The notes under the pieces were generated by a model, which was not told the origin of the DNA, ran no database searches, and saw nothing but the letters and a program-made list of their open reading frames with translations. DNA of 64,000 nucleotides from Synergistaceae bacterium. Lineage in GTDB: Bacteria > Synergistota > Synergistia > Synergistales > Synergistaceae. Numbering within the stretch: the first letter of the stretch is position 1; every line of letters begins with the position of its first letter. A program made the translations under genes and the position numbers. Below are positions 49,726 through 58,192 of this stretch, one piece after another. The DNA is taken from NCBI GenBank assembly GCA_030533085.1, contig JAUNJZ010000008.1, positions 1-64,000 on the forward strand, in the 5' to 3' direction.

Positions 49726-50625
49726 TTATTTGACTATCATCATTCTGATGATGCTCACCACTATGGTAAGGGTGAATATGGTGATCGCCGGCGGGTCAAT
49801 ATGCGAGTCGTTGTGGCTGTTGAAGGCGTTGCCCGCGAAATCTCCCAGAAGGCTGGCGAGTATCCCGATAACCACGCCGAGAGCCGCTCCGGCAGGCCCC
49901 CACGCCGCTATTCCGGTCAGCGCGCCGAGCGCCGAGGGGAGCGTGATGTGGTGCGTCGTCGGAACCGCAAAGCCCGTCTGCGCAAATATCAGGGTGATGG
50001 CGGAGAAGCCGAAGCAGATAACGGGGAAGGAACCAAGCGCGACATCCGATACGCCGGCGCTCTTCATCTGAGCCGCTACGAAGCTGACCGCTATACCTAC
50101 AACCGCTCCGAGCATGACGTTATAGCTGAAGCCGCTGCCGCCCGTGATCCAGACTCTCGGCCCCTTGCCGGTGTATTTTCCCAGCAGTCCGGTCTTTCCG
50201 AAGGTGAGGCGCGCTATGCAGCCGGATGCCGCGACTGTCATTGCTACAGCGTCGGTCATCGGGCCAAGCGGCGTCTTCATCAGAAGGGCGCAGATGATGT
50301 AACCCAATACTCCGAATATTCCTCCGACGATTATCACGTCAGCCTGACCAAGACCGTTCAGCGCGGTAACGATGTCGTTCCCTGCCTTGAGCGAACCTTT
50401 TTTACCGGCGTAGGCCGCCGCCGCGACTCCGCCGCCAAAGGCGATATGCGGCCCCATGAACGAGCCGAAGGCCAGGAAAGCAACGCCGATATCCGCTCCG
50501 CCGGCGGCGGAGATAAGCGCGCCTGCGAGCGCAAAGCACCCTGTCATGATAAAAGCAGGAAGAGCACCGAGAAGAGCGCCGAAAGCGCCGCCGCCAAAAG
50601 CCGCTACCAATGCAAACATATCCAT
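49726..50625 (-). CDS. integral membrane protein inside the pdu operon (putative permease)
   Basis: A 299-residue Gly/Ala-rich membrane protein with about eight to ten hydrophobic segments. A distinctive polar motif, FNSHNDSHIDPPA (about residues 262-274), lies before the last helix, and a GPHIAFGGG and TTHHITLPSA motif lie in loops. Proteins with a similar His/Asp motif occur in archaea and anaerobes as uncharacterised membrane proteins, from memory. Not related to PduF (aquaporin type). In the operon it may import the diol or export a product; this is inference. Confidence 0.7.
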   Translation of the reverse strand: MDMFALVAAFGGGAFGALLGALPAFIMTGCFALAGALISAAGGADIGVAFLAFGSFMGPHIAFGGGVAAAAYAGKKGSLKAGNDIVTALNGLGQADVIIVGGIFGVLGYIICALLMKTPLGPMTDAVAMTVAASGCIARLTFGKTGLLGKYTGKGPRVWITGGSGFSYNVMLGAVVGIAVSFVAAQMKSAGVSDVALGSFPVICFGFSAITLIFAQTGFAVPTTHHITLPSALGALTGIAAWGPAGAALGVVIGILASLLGDFAGNAFNSHNDSHIDPPAITIFTLTIVVSIIRMMIVK

Positions 50626-50649
50626 AAAAAACTGCCTCCTCTGTATTTG

Positions 50650-51987
50650 TTATTCTGTTGCTTTGCTGGTAATTATTATAACATTTTCTGTTACAAAAGT
50701 AACCCTTCCGCCTATCGAAGCGTGGAGGTTAGAGCCTAACTTTCCATCAGGGATTTTCGCTATCAGCTCCCCCCGCGCCACACAGTCGCCCGCCGCGACG
50801 ACCGGCACGGCCGGCGCGCCGGCCCCCTGCCGCAGCGGAAGCGCGACCTTTGAGAAGCGGTATTCTCCGCTCTCCATCGGCGCCGCCCTGTCGTACTCCG
50901 CGAGGCCGAGCTGACGCAGCAGTTTGCTCACCGGATAGAGCTTGTAATCGCGAAAGCTGCCGCAGCGCTCCGGCGTATCGCGCAGATTGTTTTTTACGCC
51001 GTTCTGCGTAAGCGTCTTTTTTATTGAAGCGTTGAATTTCCACGGCTGCAATCCCATGACGCAGGCATATTCGCAAAGGCGGCAGCCTACGCAGAGGTAT
51101 GCGTTCATCGGGCTTTGCTTCGCGTCGCAGACGCTTCCGTAGGCGGCGATGCGCATCATTTTGTGAGGCTCTATCCGGTGGCCGAGAAGATGTCTCGGGC
51201 AGACCTCCGTACAGAGCGAGCACTGCATACAGGCTATCGCCGCGTCGCGAATGCTTCTTTCGAGCGGTTTTTTCAGGCTTGTCAGCAGGCTGTGTCCGGA
51301 CGGCAGCACAATCAGCCCTTTTGTCGTCTTTGTGACGACGCTGTCCGGCGCGACGGTCATTCCCATCATCGGGCCGCCGTTTATCACCGCATAGTCCGCG
51401 ACCGTGGCTCCTCCGGCCAGCTCTATCGCCTCGCTCACAGTGATTCCGATCGGTACCTTTACGCTTTTAGGCGAACGCACCGCGCCGGTCACTGTGAGGT
51501 ATTTGTCTGTTACCGGAAGCCCTTCTTCGTATGCGGCGAGGATGTTCAGCGCCGTCTCGACATTTACGACTATAACCCCTACGTTCAGGGGTATTCCGCC
51601 CTCCGGGACTATGCGGCCTGCAGCCTCATAGACTACGACCTGTTCGTCTCCCGCCGGGTAAAAGCTTCCCAGTTCGCAGAGGGAGAGCGCGGGGTGCGCG
51701 GCAAGCTCGCCTCTGAGAGCGGCGGCGGCCTCATGGTAGTGCCTCTTGAGCGCGACCACTCCGCGCGACGCCCCAGCGCTCTCGACAATGAGGTCAAGAG
51801 CGCGCAGAAGTTTTCCGGCCTCTTTCTCCATCAGCTGTCTGTCCACGCGCAGCAGCGGCTCGCATTCCGCGCCGTTGATGATTACCGTTTCGGCCTGCGC
51901 CGCGAGCTTGACATGCGTCGGAAAGCCCGCGCCGCCTGCCCCAACTATCCCCGCCTCTGAAACTGACTTTATCAGCTTATCGTTCAT
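50650..51987 (-). CDS. pduS: cobalamin reductase PduS (RnfC-like flavo-Fe-S protein)
   Basis: A 445-residue RnfC-like protein: N-terminal FMN/NADH domain with VGAGGAGFPTHVK (residues about 16-28), an SLBB-like segment, and two [4Fe-4S] motifs, CMQCSLCTEVCP (about 257-268) and CVGCRLCEYAC (about 301-311), then a C-terminal barrel-sandwich region. It reduces cob(III)/cob(II)alamin for PduO, recycling damaged cofactor inside the compartment. Starts 13 nt after the pduP stop, with GAGGATG upstream. Confidence 0.93.
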   Translation of the reverse strand: MNDKLIKSVSEAGIVGAGGAGFPTHVKLAAQAETVIINGAECEPLLRVDRQLMEKEAGKLLRALDLIVESAGASRGVVALKRHYHEAAAALRGELAAHPALSLCELGSFYPAGDEQVVVYEAAGRIVPEGGIPLNVGVIVVNVETALNILAAYEEGLPVTDKYLTVTGAVRSPKSVKVPIGITVSEAIELAGGATVADYAVINGGPMMGMTVAPDSVVTKTTKGLIVLPSGHSLLTSLKKPLERSIRDAAIACMQCSLCTEVCPRHLLGHRIEPHKMMRIAAYGSVCDAKQSPMNAYLCVGCRLCEYACVMGLQPWKFNASIKKTLTQNGVKNNLRDTPERCGSFRDYKLYPVSKLLRQLGLAEYDRAAPMESGEYRFSKVALPLRQGAGAPAVPVVAAGDCVARGELIAKIPDGKLGSNLHASIGGRVTFVTENVIIITSKATE

Positions 51988-52000
51988 GGCTGCTTCATCC

Positions 52001-53401
52001 TCAGCGGATGTCCATGCCTCCGACCAGCACGCATCTTCTCCTGCGCGCGAAGGTCTTTGCCGAGGTCAGCCCCTCGCCGGTCGGTCCGGCTATCGTAAAT
52101 GTGGTGTGTCCCATGCCGCCGACGCCTATTCCCGCGTATGACGGGCCGTTTTTAACGAAAATCGTCGTCTGTATCAGCTTTGCCATTTTCGTCAGGCTGT
52201 CCACGTTTCTTGAATGTATCATCGCGGTGTGGCGGTTGCCGTGCTCTACGCGCACTGCCATATCGATGGCTTCGTTGACATTATCCACGCGAACGATGGG
52301 CAGTATCGGCATCATCAGCTCGACCTGTACGAAAGGATGTTCCTCCTTCGTCTCCATGATTATGACGCGCGTGTCGTCCGGCGCGGCTATCCCCGCCTTT
52401 TCGAGGATATATTTCGCGCTCTTGCCGACAAATTCCGTCCTGGGCGATTTGCCGTCTTTGGTTACAAGCGCTGCCAGCCGCTCTATAGCCTCCGGCTCTT
52501 TAACCTCAAAGGCCCCCTGTTTTTTCATGTTGAATATCAGGTAATCGGCGGCGGAGTCCACGACGATGACCTCTTTCTCAGCTATGCAGGGAAGGTTGTT
52601 GTCGAATGAGCAGCCGTCAATGATGTCTTTGGCGGCCTTTTCTATGTTCGCGCTTTCGTCAACAACTACCGGCGGATTTCCCGCGCCGGCCCCTATCGCC
52701 TTTTTGCCGCTGGAGAGGACTGTTTTGACTATCGCCGGGCCGCCTGTGGCGACCAGCATACGCACCTTTGGATGCGCCATCATGATATTGGTATTTTCAA
52801 TGGACGGCTCCGAGACCGTTACGATAAGATTCTCCGGCGCTCCCGCCGCCGCCAGCGCCCTGTTCAGCTCGCGCACAAGCCAGATGGAGACCTTTTTAGC
52901 GCGCGGGTGCGGGCTGAATACCACTGTGTTTCCGGCTGCGAGCATTCCAATGGAGTTGCATATTATCGTCTCAGTCGGATTTGTCGTGGGGGTGATGGCT
53001 CCGATGACGCCGAATGGAGAATATTCGACTATCGTCAGCCCGTCGTCCCCGCTCAGGGCGTCTGTGGTCAGATCCTCGATGCCGGGCGATTTCTCAGCCG
53101 CGAGACGGTTTTTGATGAGCTTGTGTTCATAGTTGCCCATGCCTGTTTCGTCAACGGTGGATTTGGACATGAAGGCAAGGTTTTCCTCGTTTGTCGCAAC
53201 AGCCCGGATCGCCTCTACGAAGCGCGCCCTGTCCGCCATAGAGCGGTCAAGGTATTTGCGCTGCGCGGCGGCGGCGGCCTCTATCGCGTCGTCCATCTTT
53301 TCAAATATTCCGAGGCTGTCAAAGGCGCCGTCCGCCTCCGCGTCGATTCTGCTCATTACCTTTTTAACTATGCCCTCAAGGAGAGCGGCGTCTATATTCA
53401 T
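52001..53401 (-). CDS. pduP: CoA-acylating aldehyde dehydrogenase PduP
   Basis: A 466-residue CoA-dependent aldehyde dehydrogenase. An N-terminal amphipathic helix (DAALLEGIVKKVMSRIDAE) is the type of encapsulation peptide that targets PduP to the shell. The catalytic Cys is in DNNLPCIAEKEV (about residue 276), with nucleotide-binding TGGPAIVKT and GAGAGNPPVVVDE upstream. It makes propionyl-CoA (or the 3-hydroxy form) from aldehyde. Its ATG overlaps the pduO stop by 4 nt. Confidence 0.94.
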   Translation of the reverse strand: MNIDAALLEGIVKKVMSRIDAEADGAFDSLGIFEKMDDAIEAAAAAQRKYLDRSMADRARFVEAIRAVATNEENLAFMSKSTVDETGMGNYEHKLIKNRLAAEKSPGIEDLTTDALSGDDGLTIVEYSPFGVIGAITPTTNPTETIICNSIGMLAAGNTVVFSPHPRAKKVSIWLVRELNRALAAAGAPENLIVTVSEPSIENTNIMMAHPKVRMLVATGGPAIVKTVLSSGKKAIGAGAGNPPVVVDESANIEKAAKDIIDGCSFDNNLPCIAEKEVIVVDSAADYLIFNMKKQGAFEVKEPEAIERLAALVTKDGKSPRTEFVGKSAKYILEKAGIAAPDDTRVIIMETKEEHPFVQVELMMPILPIVRVDNVNEAIDMAVRVEHGNRHTAMIHSRNVDSLTKMAKLIQTTIFVKNGPSYAGIGVGGMGHTTFTIAGPTGEGLTSAKTFARRRRCVLVGGMDIR

Positions 53402-54420
53402 TGATCGTTACCCCCAGTCCTGTAATTCAGCGCGCTCACGGCTATTTCCATATCCTCGTCAACCGTGCCGCCTGAGACGCCGATTGCGCCGACTATCTCG
53501 CCCTTATATTTATATGGGAATCCTCCTCCGAAGATGACTATTCTGTTTTGATTGGTATTCTGCACTCCGTAGAGGAATTCTCCGGGGCGGGATATTTTGC
53601 CGAGCGCGTCCGTGGACATTTTCAGCGAGGCCGCCGTGTAGGCCTTGTTGAGCGCGATGTCTATGCTGGCGAGCAGGGAGCCTTCCATTCTGTGCAGCAG
53701 CACGGGGTTGCCTCCCATATCTACCGCGGCGAAGACGATGGGGACGCCCATCTCTTTAGCCTTTTTTTCCGCCGCTTCCGCCATACGCTTCATATTTTCC
53801 AGCGTAAATGGCTCGTCGCCGCCGCTGAATTTTTTTTGCATCTCTTTTTTTACCAGCTCTTCCACTTTGAGGCGCAGCTCACGCTCAGAGGCCAGAGTTT
53901 CCTCATAGCGCGCCAGAGCGTATACAGCGTCTGAAAGACGGTTTACATAACGAAGCAGCTCGTCGCGGAAGAATACAGCCCCGGGGCGCATATTCTCGTT
54001 GCAGCGCGTGATGGCCCGCTCCGCGCGCCTGACGATGGTGCGCGCGACATGGAGCGCGGCCGAGGCGGGGTTGACTCCGGGAATGACGAAGGAGCGCTGC
54101 GGCCCTGTGGTCTCCGTGCATTTGTCCACGATTCCCTCAAGGAAGCTGATATCTGCCTCCCCTATCCTGTCCCGCAGCTTTTCCAGCCCCTTTTCGTCGC
54201 TCGCCAGCTCGGCCGCCAGCGCGAAGAGCCGTCCCTGTATCGCGCGGACGCTCTCCCTCACATAGGCTGTGGAGCTTTGCGAGTATGCCAGTCCGAGCAT
54301 GGAGCCGGCTTCGTCTATCGTGCCGTAGCACTCGACGCGCCCGTCCGCCTTGCTTACGCGGCTGCCGCCGACAAGGCCGGTTGTTCCTTTATCTCCCGTC
54401 TTTGTGTATAGGTTCGCCAT
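53398..54420 (-). CDS. pduO: corrinoid adenosyltransferase PduO with C-terminal GlcG/DUF336 domain
   Basis: A 340-residue two-domain protein. Residues 1-185 are a PduO-type ATP:cob(I)alamin adenosyltransferase (YTKTGDKGTTGLVGG start, then PASAALHVARTIVRRAERAI). Residues 205-335 are the GlcG/DUF336 domain (IVFAAVDMGGNPVLLHRM, GAIGVSGG), found in enteric PduO as a heme-binding domain. It supplies adenosylcobalamin to the dehydratase. The ATG at 54420 has AGAGGTC 9 nt upstream; a GTG just before it is too close. Confidence 0.93.
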   Translation of the reverse strand: MANLYTKTGDKGTTGLVGGSRVSKADGRVECYGTIDEAGSMLGLAYSQSSTAYVRESVRAIQGRLFALAAELASDEKGLEKLRDRIGEADISFLEGIVDKCTETTGPQRSFVIPGVNPASAALHVARTIVRRAERAITRCNENMRPGAVFFRDELLRYVNRLSDAVYALARYEETLASERELRLKVEELVKKEMQKKFSGGDEPFTLENMKRMAEAAEKKAKEMGVPIVFAAVDMGGNPVLLHRMEGSLLASIDIALNKAYTAASLKMSTDALGKISRPGEFLYGVQNTNQNRIVIFGGGFPYKYKGEIVGAIGVSGGTVDEDMEIAVSALNYRTGGNDQ

Positions 54421-54422
54421 TG

Positions 54423-54686
54423 TCACTCGACCTCTACAGTGTCAACGATGCCGACGATGGCCTTGTCCACCGGCATGTTCGCGCCGAAGATGCAGCGCGC
54501 GGAGCTTCCCTCGCAGACCAGGACGAGTTCGCCGGTGCCCGCGCCTACGGAATCGACCGCGACTTCGCTTCTTCCCTCGACTTCAAGCCGCCCTGTGAGC
54601 CGCTCGACTATCAGGAATTTCATTCCGATGAGAGCCTCGTTTTTACTGGTGGATACTACCGTACCGATAACTTTTGCCAGGTACAT
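54423..54686 (-). CDS. pduN: BMC vertex protein PduN (EutN/CcmL family)
   Basis: An 87-residue pentameric vertex protein: [17 protein letters not shown] start, KFLIVERL, then [20 protein letters not shown] and [13 protein letters not shown], the full EutN/CcmL pattern. Pentamers cap the corners of the shell. It lies 2 nt before pduO and 4 nt after the flavoprotein gene. Confidence 0.95.
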   Translation of the reverse strand: MYLAKVIGTVVSTSKNEALIGMKFLIVERLTGRLEVEGRSEVAVDSVGAGTGELVLVCEGSSARCIFGANMPVDKAIVGIVDTVEVE

Positions 54687-54690
54687 GGCT

Positions 54691-55491
54691 CTACACCTCT
54701 TTTTCTATGCTGACGCCGCGCTGTGACGCCGCGTCGCGCGCCAGCTGAGTTATAAGCGCATCTTTTGAAACTGTCAGCGCCGCTCCGGCCGGAAGTGATA
54801 TTATCTCTTTTCTTCCGATTACCTTTTTAGCGCAGCGAACCTTTTTCAGCGCCGCTGCGTCCGCCCCCTCTGAGGAGTGAAGGTCGGGCTGTATCAGCTT
54901 CACTGTCTTATAGGCCAGCGTGTTGCAGCCGGCTATTACCGCTCCGAAATCACGCAGCGCCTCCAGATTCGCAGTCAGCTTTGCCTTCAGCGCGGGGGTC
55001 ATCCTGTAGCCTTTGGCTATGCGCTCGGCGTTTTCCGGGCAGCAGCCGTCTCTGGCTATGACGACGTTTTTTCCGCGCATCATGGAGTTTGATATTATTC
55101 TGGAGGCGGGCGTATCCGCCATGCAGGCCGCGATTTTTGCTGCTGTGTTCACCGTCATGGCAGGGACGAGCAGCGTGTAATAGGGGGCGGCGAGAAGCTC
55201 GGGGGCTATTTCCAGAGTCTCTTCCTGATAGAAGCGCTCAGGCTCGAGCGCCTTGCGCAGCGTATCGACGTCAAGCAGCTTCCGTGCGCTTTTCGAGAGA
55301 AAGAGGTCAAAGGCGAAGCCCGCCTGCCTGAGCTGCTGCAGGCTGACAAGAGACGGCACGAAGCCTATCAGCGAGCCTGTGTAGACGACCAGCGCCTTTT
55401 TCTGCACGCTGATTAACTTCTCTTCCACGCGGCGAACGATCTCGGCGACGAGAGCATCTTCTGACATTCCGGCTATTGTTTCCTCTCTCAC
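54691..55491 (-). CDS. flavoprotein (PF02441-like) at the pduM position
   Basis: A 266-residue protein starting at GTG. The region [17 protein letters not shown] then [16 protein letters not shown] and [20 protein letters not shown], with later [20 protein letters not shown], fits the flavoprotein family that includes UbiX/Dfp-like FMN binders. It stands where enteric operons carry pduM. I do not see PduM similarity. It may be a redox protein supporting the reactivase or cobalamin recycling; substrate unknown. Confidence 0.65.
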   Translation of the reverse strand: MREETIAGMSEDALVAEIVRRVEEKLISVQKKALVVYTGSLIGFVPSLVSLQQLRQAGFAFDLFLSKSARKLLDVDTLRKALEPERFYQEETLEIAPELLAAPYYTLLVPAMTVNTAAKIAACMADTPASRIISNSMMRGKNVVIARDGCCPENAERIAKGYRMTPALKAKLTANLEALRDFGAVIAGCNTLAYKTVKLIQPDLHSSEGADAAALKKVRCAKKVIGRKEIISLPAGAALTVSKDALITQLARDAASQRGVSIEKEV

Positions 55492-55505
55492 ACTATCACC
55501 CGCCT

Positions 55506-56327
55506 TTATGCGTTCATAGCTATTCCCAGCGGGGTCACCAGCAGCGGGGCCGCCGGTTTGACCGTGGGGATACCTATCCTTTTTTCAAAAATTCCAGCGA
55601 ATTCGCTGAAACAACATGCGCCGCCGACGACATATATCGTATCGACTTCATATCCTCTGACGGCGCCGGCGACTATCGAGGCCATCTTGTCCACGACGGG
55701 CCTGATTATTGGGAATACCTCCGACTCGCGCCCTCTGTCCTTCTTGATCAGCTCGGCCTCGTCGGTCGAGATCCGCTTGAATCCGGCCAGAACCAGGGTC
55801 ATGTGCGTGCCTCCAGTCGGCTCGTCGGCTGTGAATATGACCTCTCCGTCTTTCAGAATGCTGATCCCTGTCGTGCCTCCGCCTACGTCGACCACAGCCC
55901 CGTCTTTGATTCCCAGCACAGAAGCTGCGGCGGTCGGCTCGTCCACGATGCGCGTCAGTCTGAAATCGGCGGCTTCGACGACGTTGCCTATCGCCTTTGT
56001 GTTGCCGGAAGATATTCCCGGTGGAATGGCGCAGGCGGCCTTTGTCAGCCTCACGCCGAGGTTTTCTTCCAGCCGCGCCTTCATCGAGCGCACCGTCTGT
56101 ATGGCTCCGACGTAGTCTACTACGATGCCGTCCCTCACGACGCGCGACGGCGTGCTGACGCCGGCGACGGGGCGGTTTTCCGCGTCCGTTACGGAGACGA
56201 GAATGTTGGCCGTTCCAAGGTCTACTCCAACCTTCAGCTCTCCCGTCCACGTATTCGCCGCCCCCTCTTCCACCAGCCGCTCAAATTCGAGCAGCGTGGC
56301 GTTGGCTGTCGTGAGGTCGGCCGCCAT
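55506..56327 (-). CDS. eutJ: EutJ-like Hsp70/actin-fold chaperone
   Basis: A 273-residue ATPase of the actin/Hsp70 superfamily: phosphate-1 loop VGVDLGTANILVSVTD (about residues 29-44), DEPTAAASVLGIKDGAVVDVGGGTTG in the middle and VVGGACCFSEFAGIFEK near the end (all split here to short pieces). It matches EutJ of ethanolamine and some Pdu loci, thought to be a chaperone. Its ATG shares the A of the pduL stop (TGATG). Confidence 0.9.
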   Translation of the reverse strand: MAADLTTANATLLEFERLVEEGAANTWTGELKVGVDLGTANILVSVTDAENRPVAGVSTPSRVVRDGIVVDYVGAIQTVRSMKARLEENLGVRLTKAACAIPPGISSGNTKAIGNVVEAADFRLTRIVDEPTAAASVLGIKDGAVVDVGGGTTGISILKDGEVIFTADEPTGGTHMTLVLAGFKRISTDEAELIKKDRGRESEVFPIIRPVVDKMASIVAGAVRGYEVDTIYVVGGACCFSEFAGIFEKRIGIPTVKPAAPLLVTPLGIAMNA

Positions 56328-56986
56328 CAGCTTTTTTCCCTTCCGACGATTCTTACAAAGTCGCCGTTTTTCGCGCCGACGGCATTCGCCTCGTCGGTAT
56401 CGATATGCATTTCAAGAGCGTATTTGTCGCTGACGCGCAGCAGCACGCCGCGGAATACGGCGGAGCGCTCCGGCGAACCGGCCTCAACATCGACAATTTC
56501 TTTGTCGCTGAAGCCGTAGAAGGCCGCCTCTCTATCCGACATGTGGATGTGTCTCAGGGCGGCGATGACGCAGCCCTCTTTTTTCACCGAGCCTTTGGGG
56601 CCGATTATCTCCACTCCCGGCGTTCCGTCGAGCTTGCCGGATTCGCGCACCGGCGGCCTCACTCCGAGAAGGAAGCCGTCGGAGAGCGATATTTCCAGCT
56701 GCGTATCAGGACGCAGCGGGCCGAGAACGCGCACCTTATCGAGCCGCCCTTTCGGCCCCTTGACGCTCACGGTTTCTTCCGCCGCATACTGTCCGGGCTG
56801 CCCCAGGTCGTTCCTGCGCGTCAGCTCGCTGCCTTCGCCGAAGAGCGCGTCCATATCGCCGCGATTCAGGTGTATGTGGCGGTTTGAAACGCCCAGCGGT
56901 ATCTTCGGCCCTTTGGCAAGCTCCTCCAAAACCAGCCGCGTAACCAGCTTTATCAGCTTTCCCCTGCCAACCGCGCTCTCAGCCAT
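56327..56986 (-). CDS. pduL: phosphate propanoyltransferase PduL
   Basis: A 219-residue PduL-type phosphotransacylase with the two metal-binding halves: GVSNRHIHLNRGDMDALFG (about residues 38-56) and AALRHIHMSDREAAFYG (about 142-158). It converts propionyl-CoA plus phosphate to propionyl-phosphate, recycling CoA inside the compartment. The N-terminal 20 residues (GRGKLIKLVTRLVLEEL) form an amphipathic targeting helix. No propionate kinase is in this operon fragment. Confidence 0.94.
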   Translation of the reverse strand: MAESAVGRGKLIKLVTRLVLEELAKGPKIPLGVSNRHIHLNRGDMDALFGEGSELTRRNDLGQPGQYAAEETVSVKGPKGRLDKVRVLGPLRPDTQLEISLSDGFLLGVRPPVRESGKLDGTPGVEIIGPKGSVKKEGCVIAALRHIHMSDREAAFYGFSDKEIVDVEAGSPERSAVFRGVLLRVSDKYALEMHIDTDEANAVGAKNGDFVRIVGREKS

Positions 56987-56995
56987 GACCTTCTC

Positions 56996-57271
56996 TTAGA
57001 GTCCCTTCGGAAGAAGCTTCTCAACATCCGCATGAGGACGCGGAATGACGTGCTGCGATACGATCTCGCCGACCTTCTCGGCCGCGCAGGCGCCTGCGTC
57101 AACGGCGGCCTTGACCGCGCCGACGTCGCCGCGAACCATCACTGTCACGAGTCCAGAACCGATCTTTTCATATCCGATGAGCACTACGTTGGCTGATTTT
57201 GTCATAGCGTCAGCCGCCTCGATGGCTCCTACAAGTCCCTTTGTCTCTATCATTCCCAGTGCTTCGCTCAT
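56996..57271 (-). CDS. pduJ: BMC hexamer shell protein PduJ/PduA type
   Basis: A 91-residue single-BMC shell protein ([20 protein letters not shown] start, [33 protein letters not shown] end). It is nearly identical to the partial gene at 63769, so the two are paralogues PduJ and PduA; order suggests this one is PduJ. Hexamers tile the facets and form pores. The ribosome binding site is AGGAGG. Confidence 0.93.
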   Translation of the reverse strand: MSEALGMIETKGLVGAIEAADAMTKSANVVLIGYEKIGSGLVTVMVRGDVGAVKAAVDAGACAAEKVGEIVSQHVIPRPHADVEKLLPKGL

Positions 57272-57295
57272 AAAAAGAACCTCCTTAATTGTTTC

Positions 57296-57808
57296 TTAAC
57301 GCTTTTTGGGCGTTTTTTTCGCTTTGGGCTGAGGCGCGCTTTTCTCCTCAATGACTTCTGCTTTTTTCTCTTCGGTCTCCGGAGCTTCCGTCGTCGGCCT
57401 TTCTTCCGTCATCAGCGGCTCCTCAGCTGCTTCCGGCGCGTCCGCAGCCGGCCTGTCTTCCGCCGTCGGCGGCTCCTCGGCGACTTCCGGCGCTTCCTTC
57501 TTTTCAGGGGCCGCTGCGCCTACCGTATCGGCATTGCGCACCATCGCTTCAAGACAGGAGGCGGGGCGCGCTATCACGCGGGTGCTTACGACCCTGCCGA
57601 CCTTGGCGGCCGCGCTTCTGGCCGCGGAAACGGCGGCTGTTACCGCGCCGACCTCTCCTTCGACCTTGACGGTCGTCATTCCGCCGCCTTTCGCAAGCTC
57701 ATAGCCGGCGAGCGTCACATTCGCGGATTTGACCGCCGCGTCGGCGGCCTCTACCGCCGCCACAAGTCCGACGGTCTCTATCAGCCCTAAACTTTTCAGC
57801 TGTGCCAT
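57296..57808 (-). CDS. pduK: BMC shell protein with long Glu/Pro/Ala-rich tail (PduK-like)
   Basis: A 170-residue protein. Residues 1-93 are one BMC domain (LGLIETVGLVAAVEAADAAV, GAVTAAVSAARSAAAKVGRV). The remaining 77 residues are disordered and repetitive: units like EEP-x-x-x-E-x-RP-x-x-x-APE occur about three times, followed by a basic end (KAKKTPKKR). Enteric PduK has a C-terminal extension with Cys for an Fe-S cluster; here the extension has none, and the only Cys is ASCLEAM in the linker. The tail may bind cargo or neighbouring shells. Confidence 0.8.
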   Translation of the reverse strand: MAQLKSLGLIETVGLVAAVEAADAAVKSANVTLAGYELAKGGGMTTVKVEGEVGAVTAAVSAARSAAAKVGRVVSTRVIARPASCLEAMVRNADTVGAAAPEKKEAPEVAEEPPTAEDRPAADAPEAAEEPLMTEERPTTEAPETEEKKAEVIEEKSAPQPKAKKTPKKR

Positions 57809-57823
57809 TGCTTCACCGCCTTA

Positions 57824-58189
57824 TTAGTTACTGCCTTCCGCGATTTTCAGCGGAAGTTTCTTTACCAGCCGTCCGGCGTTCGTTCCGATGGTACGCAGCG
57901 GCTCTTCGCCGGAACGGACGGATATCTTAAACAGAGGACGCCCTTTGGGCAGCTTCGCGTAATGCAGGGCCACATGCTCCGAGTCTATCCCGATGCCGAC
58001 CTCCATCTGCGAGGCGTGCGAGGCCTCCCATGCAAGCTCCGCCGCCGCCTTCGGCTCTTCGGCCGCTGTCGCCTCAAAGGGTATTCCCTCCTCTTCGAGG
58101 CCGTAGCCTACATGCCGAAGCAGCTCAGCCGCGCGCGCTCCGTCACGGAAGAATATCTTCACCGTGGGGCGTTCCTGCTCGACATACAT
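57824..58189 (-). CDS. pduH: diol dehydratase reactivase small subunit PduH
   Basis: A 121-residue PduH/DdrB-type protein, the small partner of the reactivating factor that removes inactivated cobalamin from the dehydratase. IFFRDGARAAELLRHVGYGLEEEG and EVGIGIDSEHVALHY fit the family. It starts 3 nt after the pduG stop. Confidence 0.9.
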   Translation of the reverse strand: MYVEQERPTVKIFFRDGARAAELLRHVGYGLEEEGIPFEATAAEEPKAAAELAWEASHASQMEVGIGIDSEHVALHYAKLPKGRPLFKISVRSGEEPLRTIGTNAGRLVKKLPLKIAEGSN

Positions 58190-58192
58190 CGC

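Noticed and set aside
54691-55491. Annotation of this gene as pduM
   Set aside because: It is in the pduM position, but its visible motifs fit the flavoprotein family and it is longer than typical PduM.
57296-57808. Fe-S cluster in the PduK-like tail
   Set aside because: The extension contains no Cys; only one Cys lies in the linker, so a cluster like that proposed for enteric PduK is not supported.
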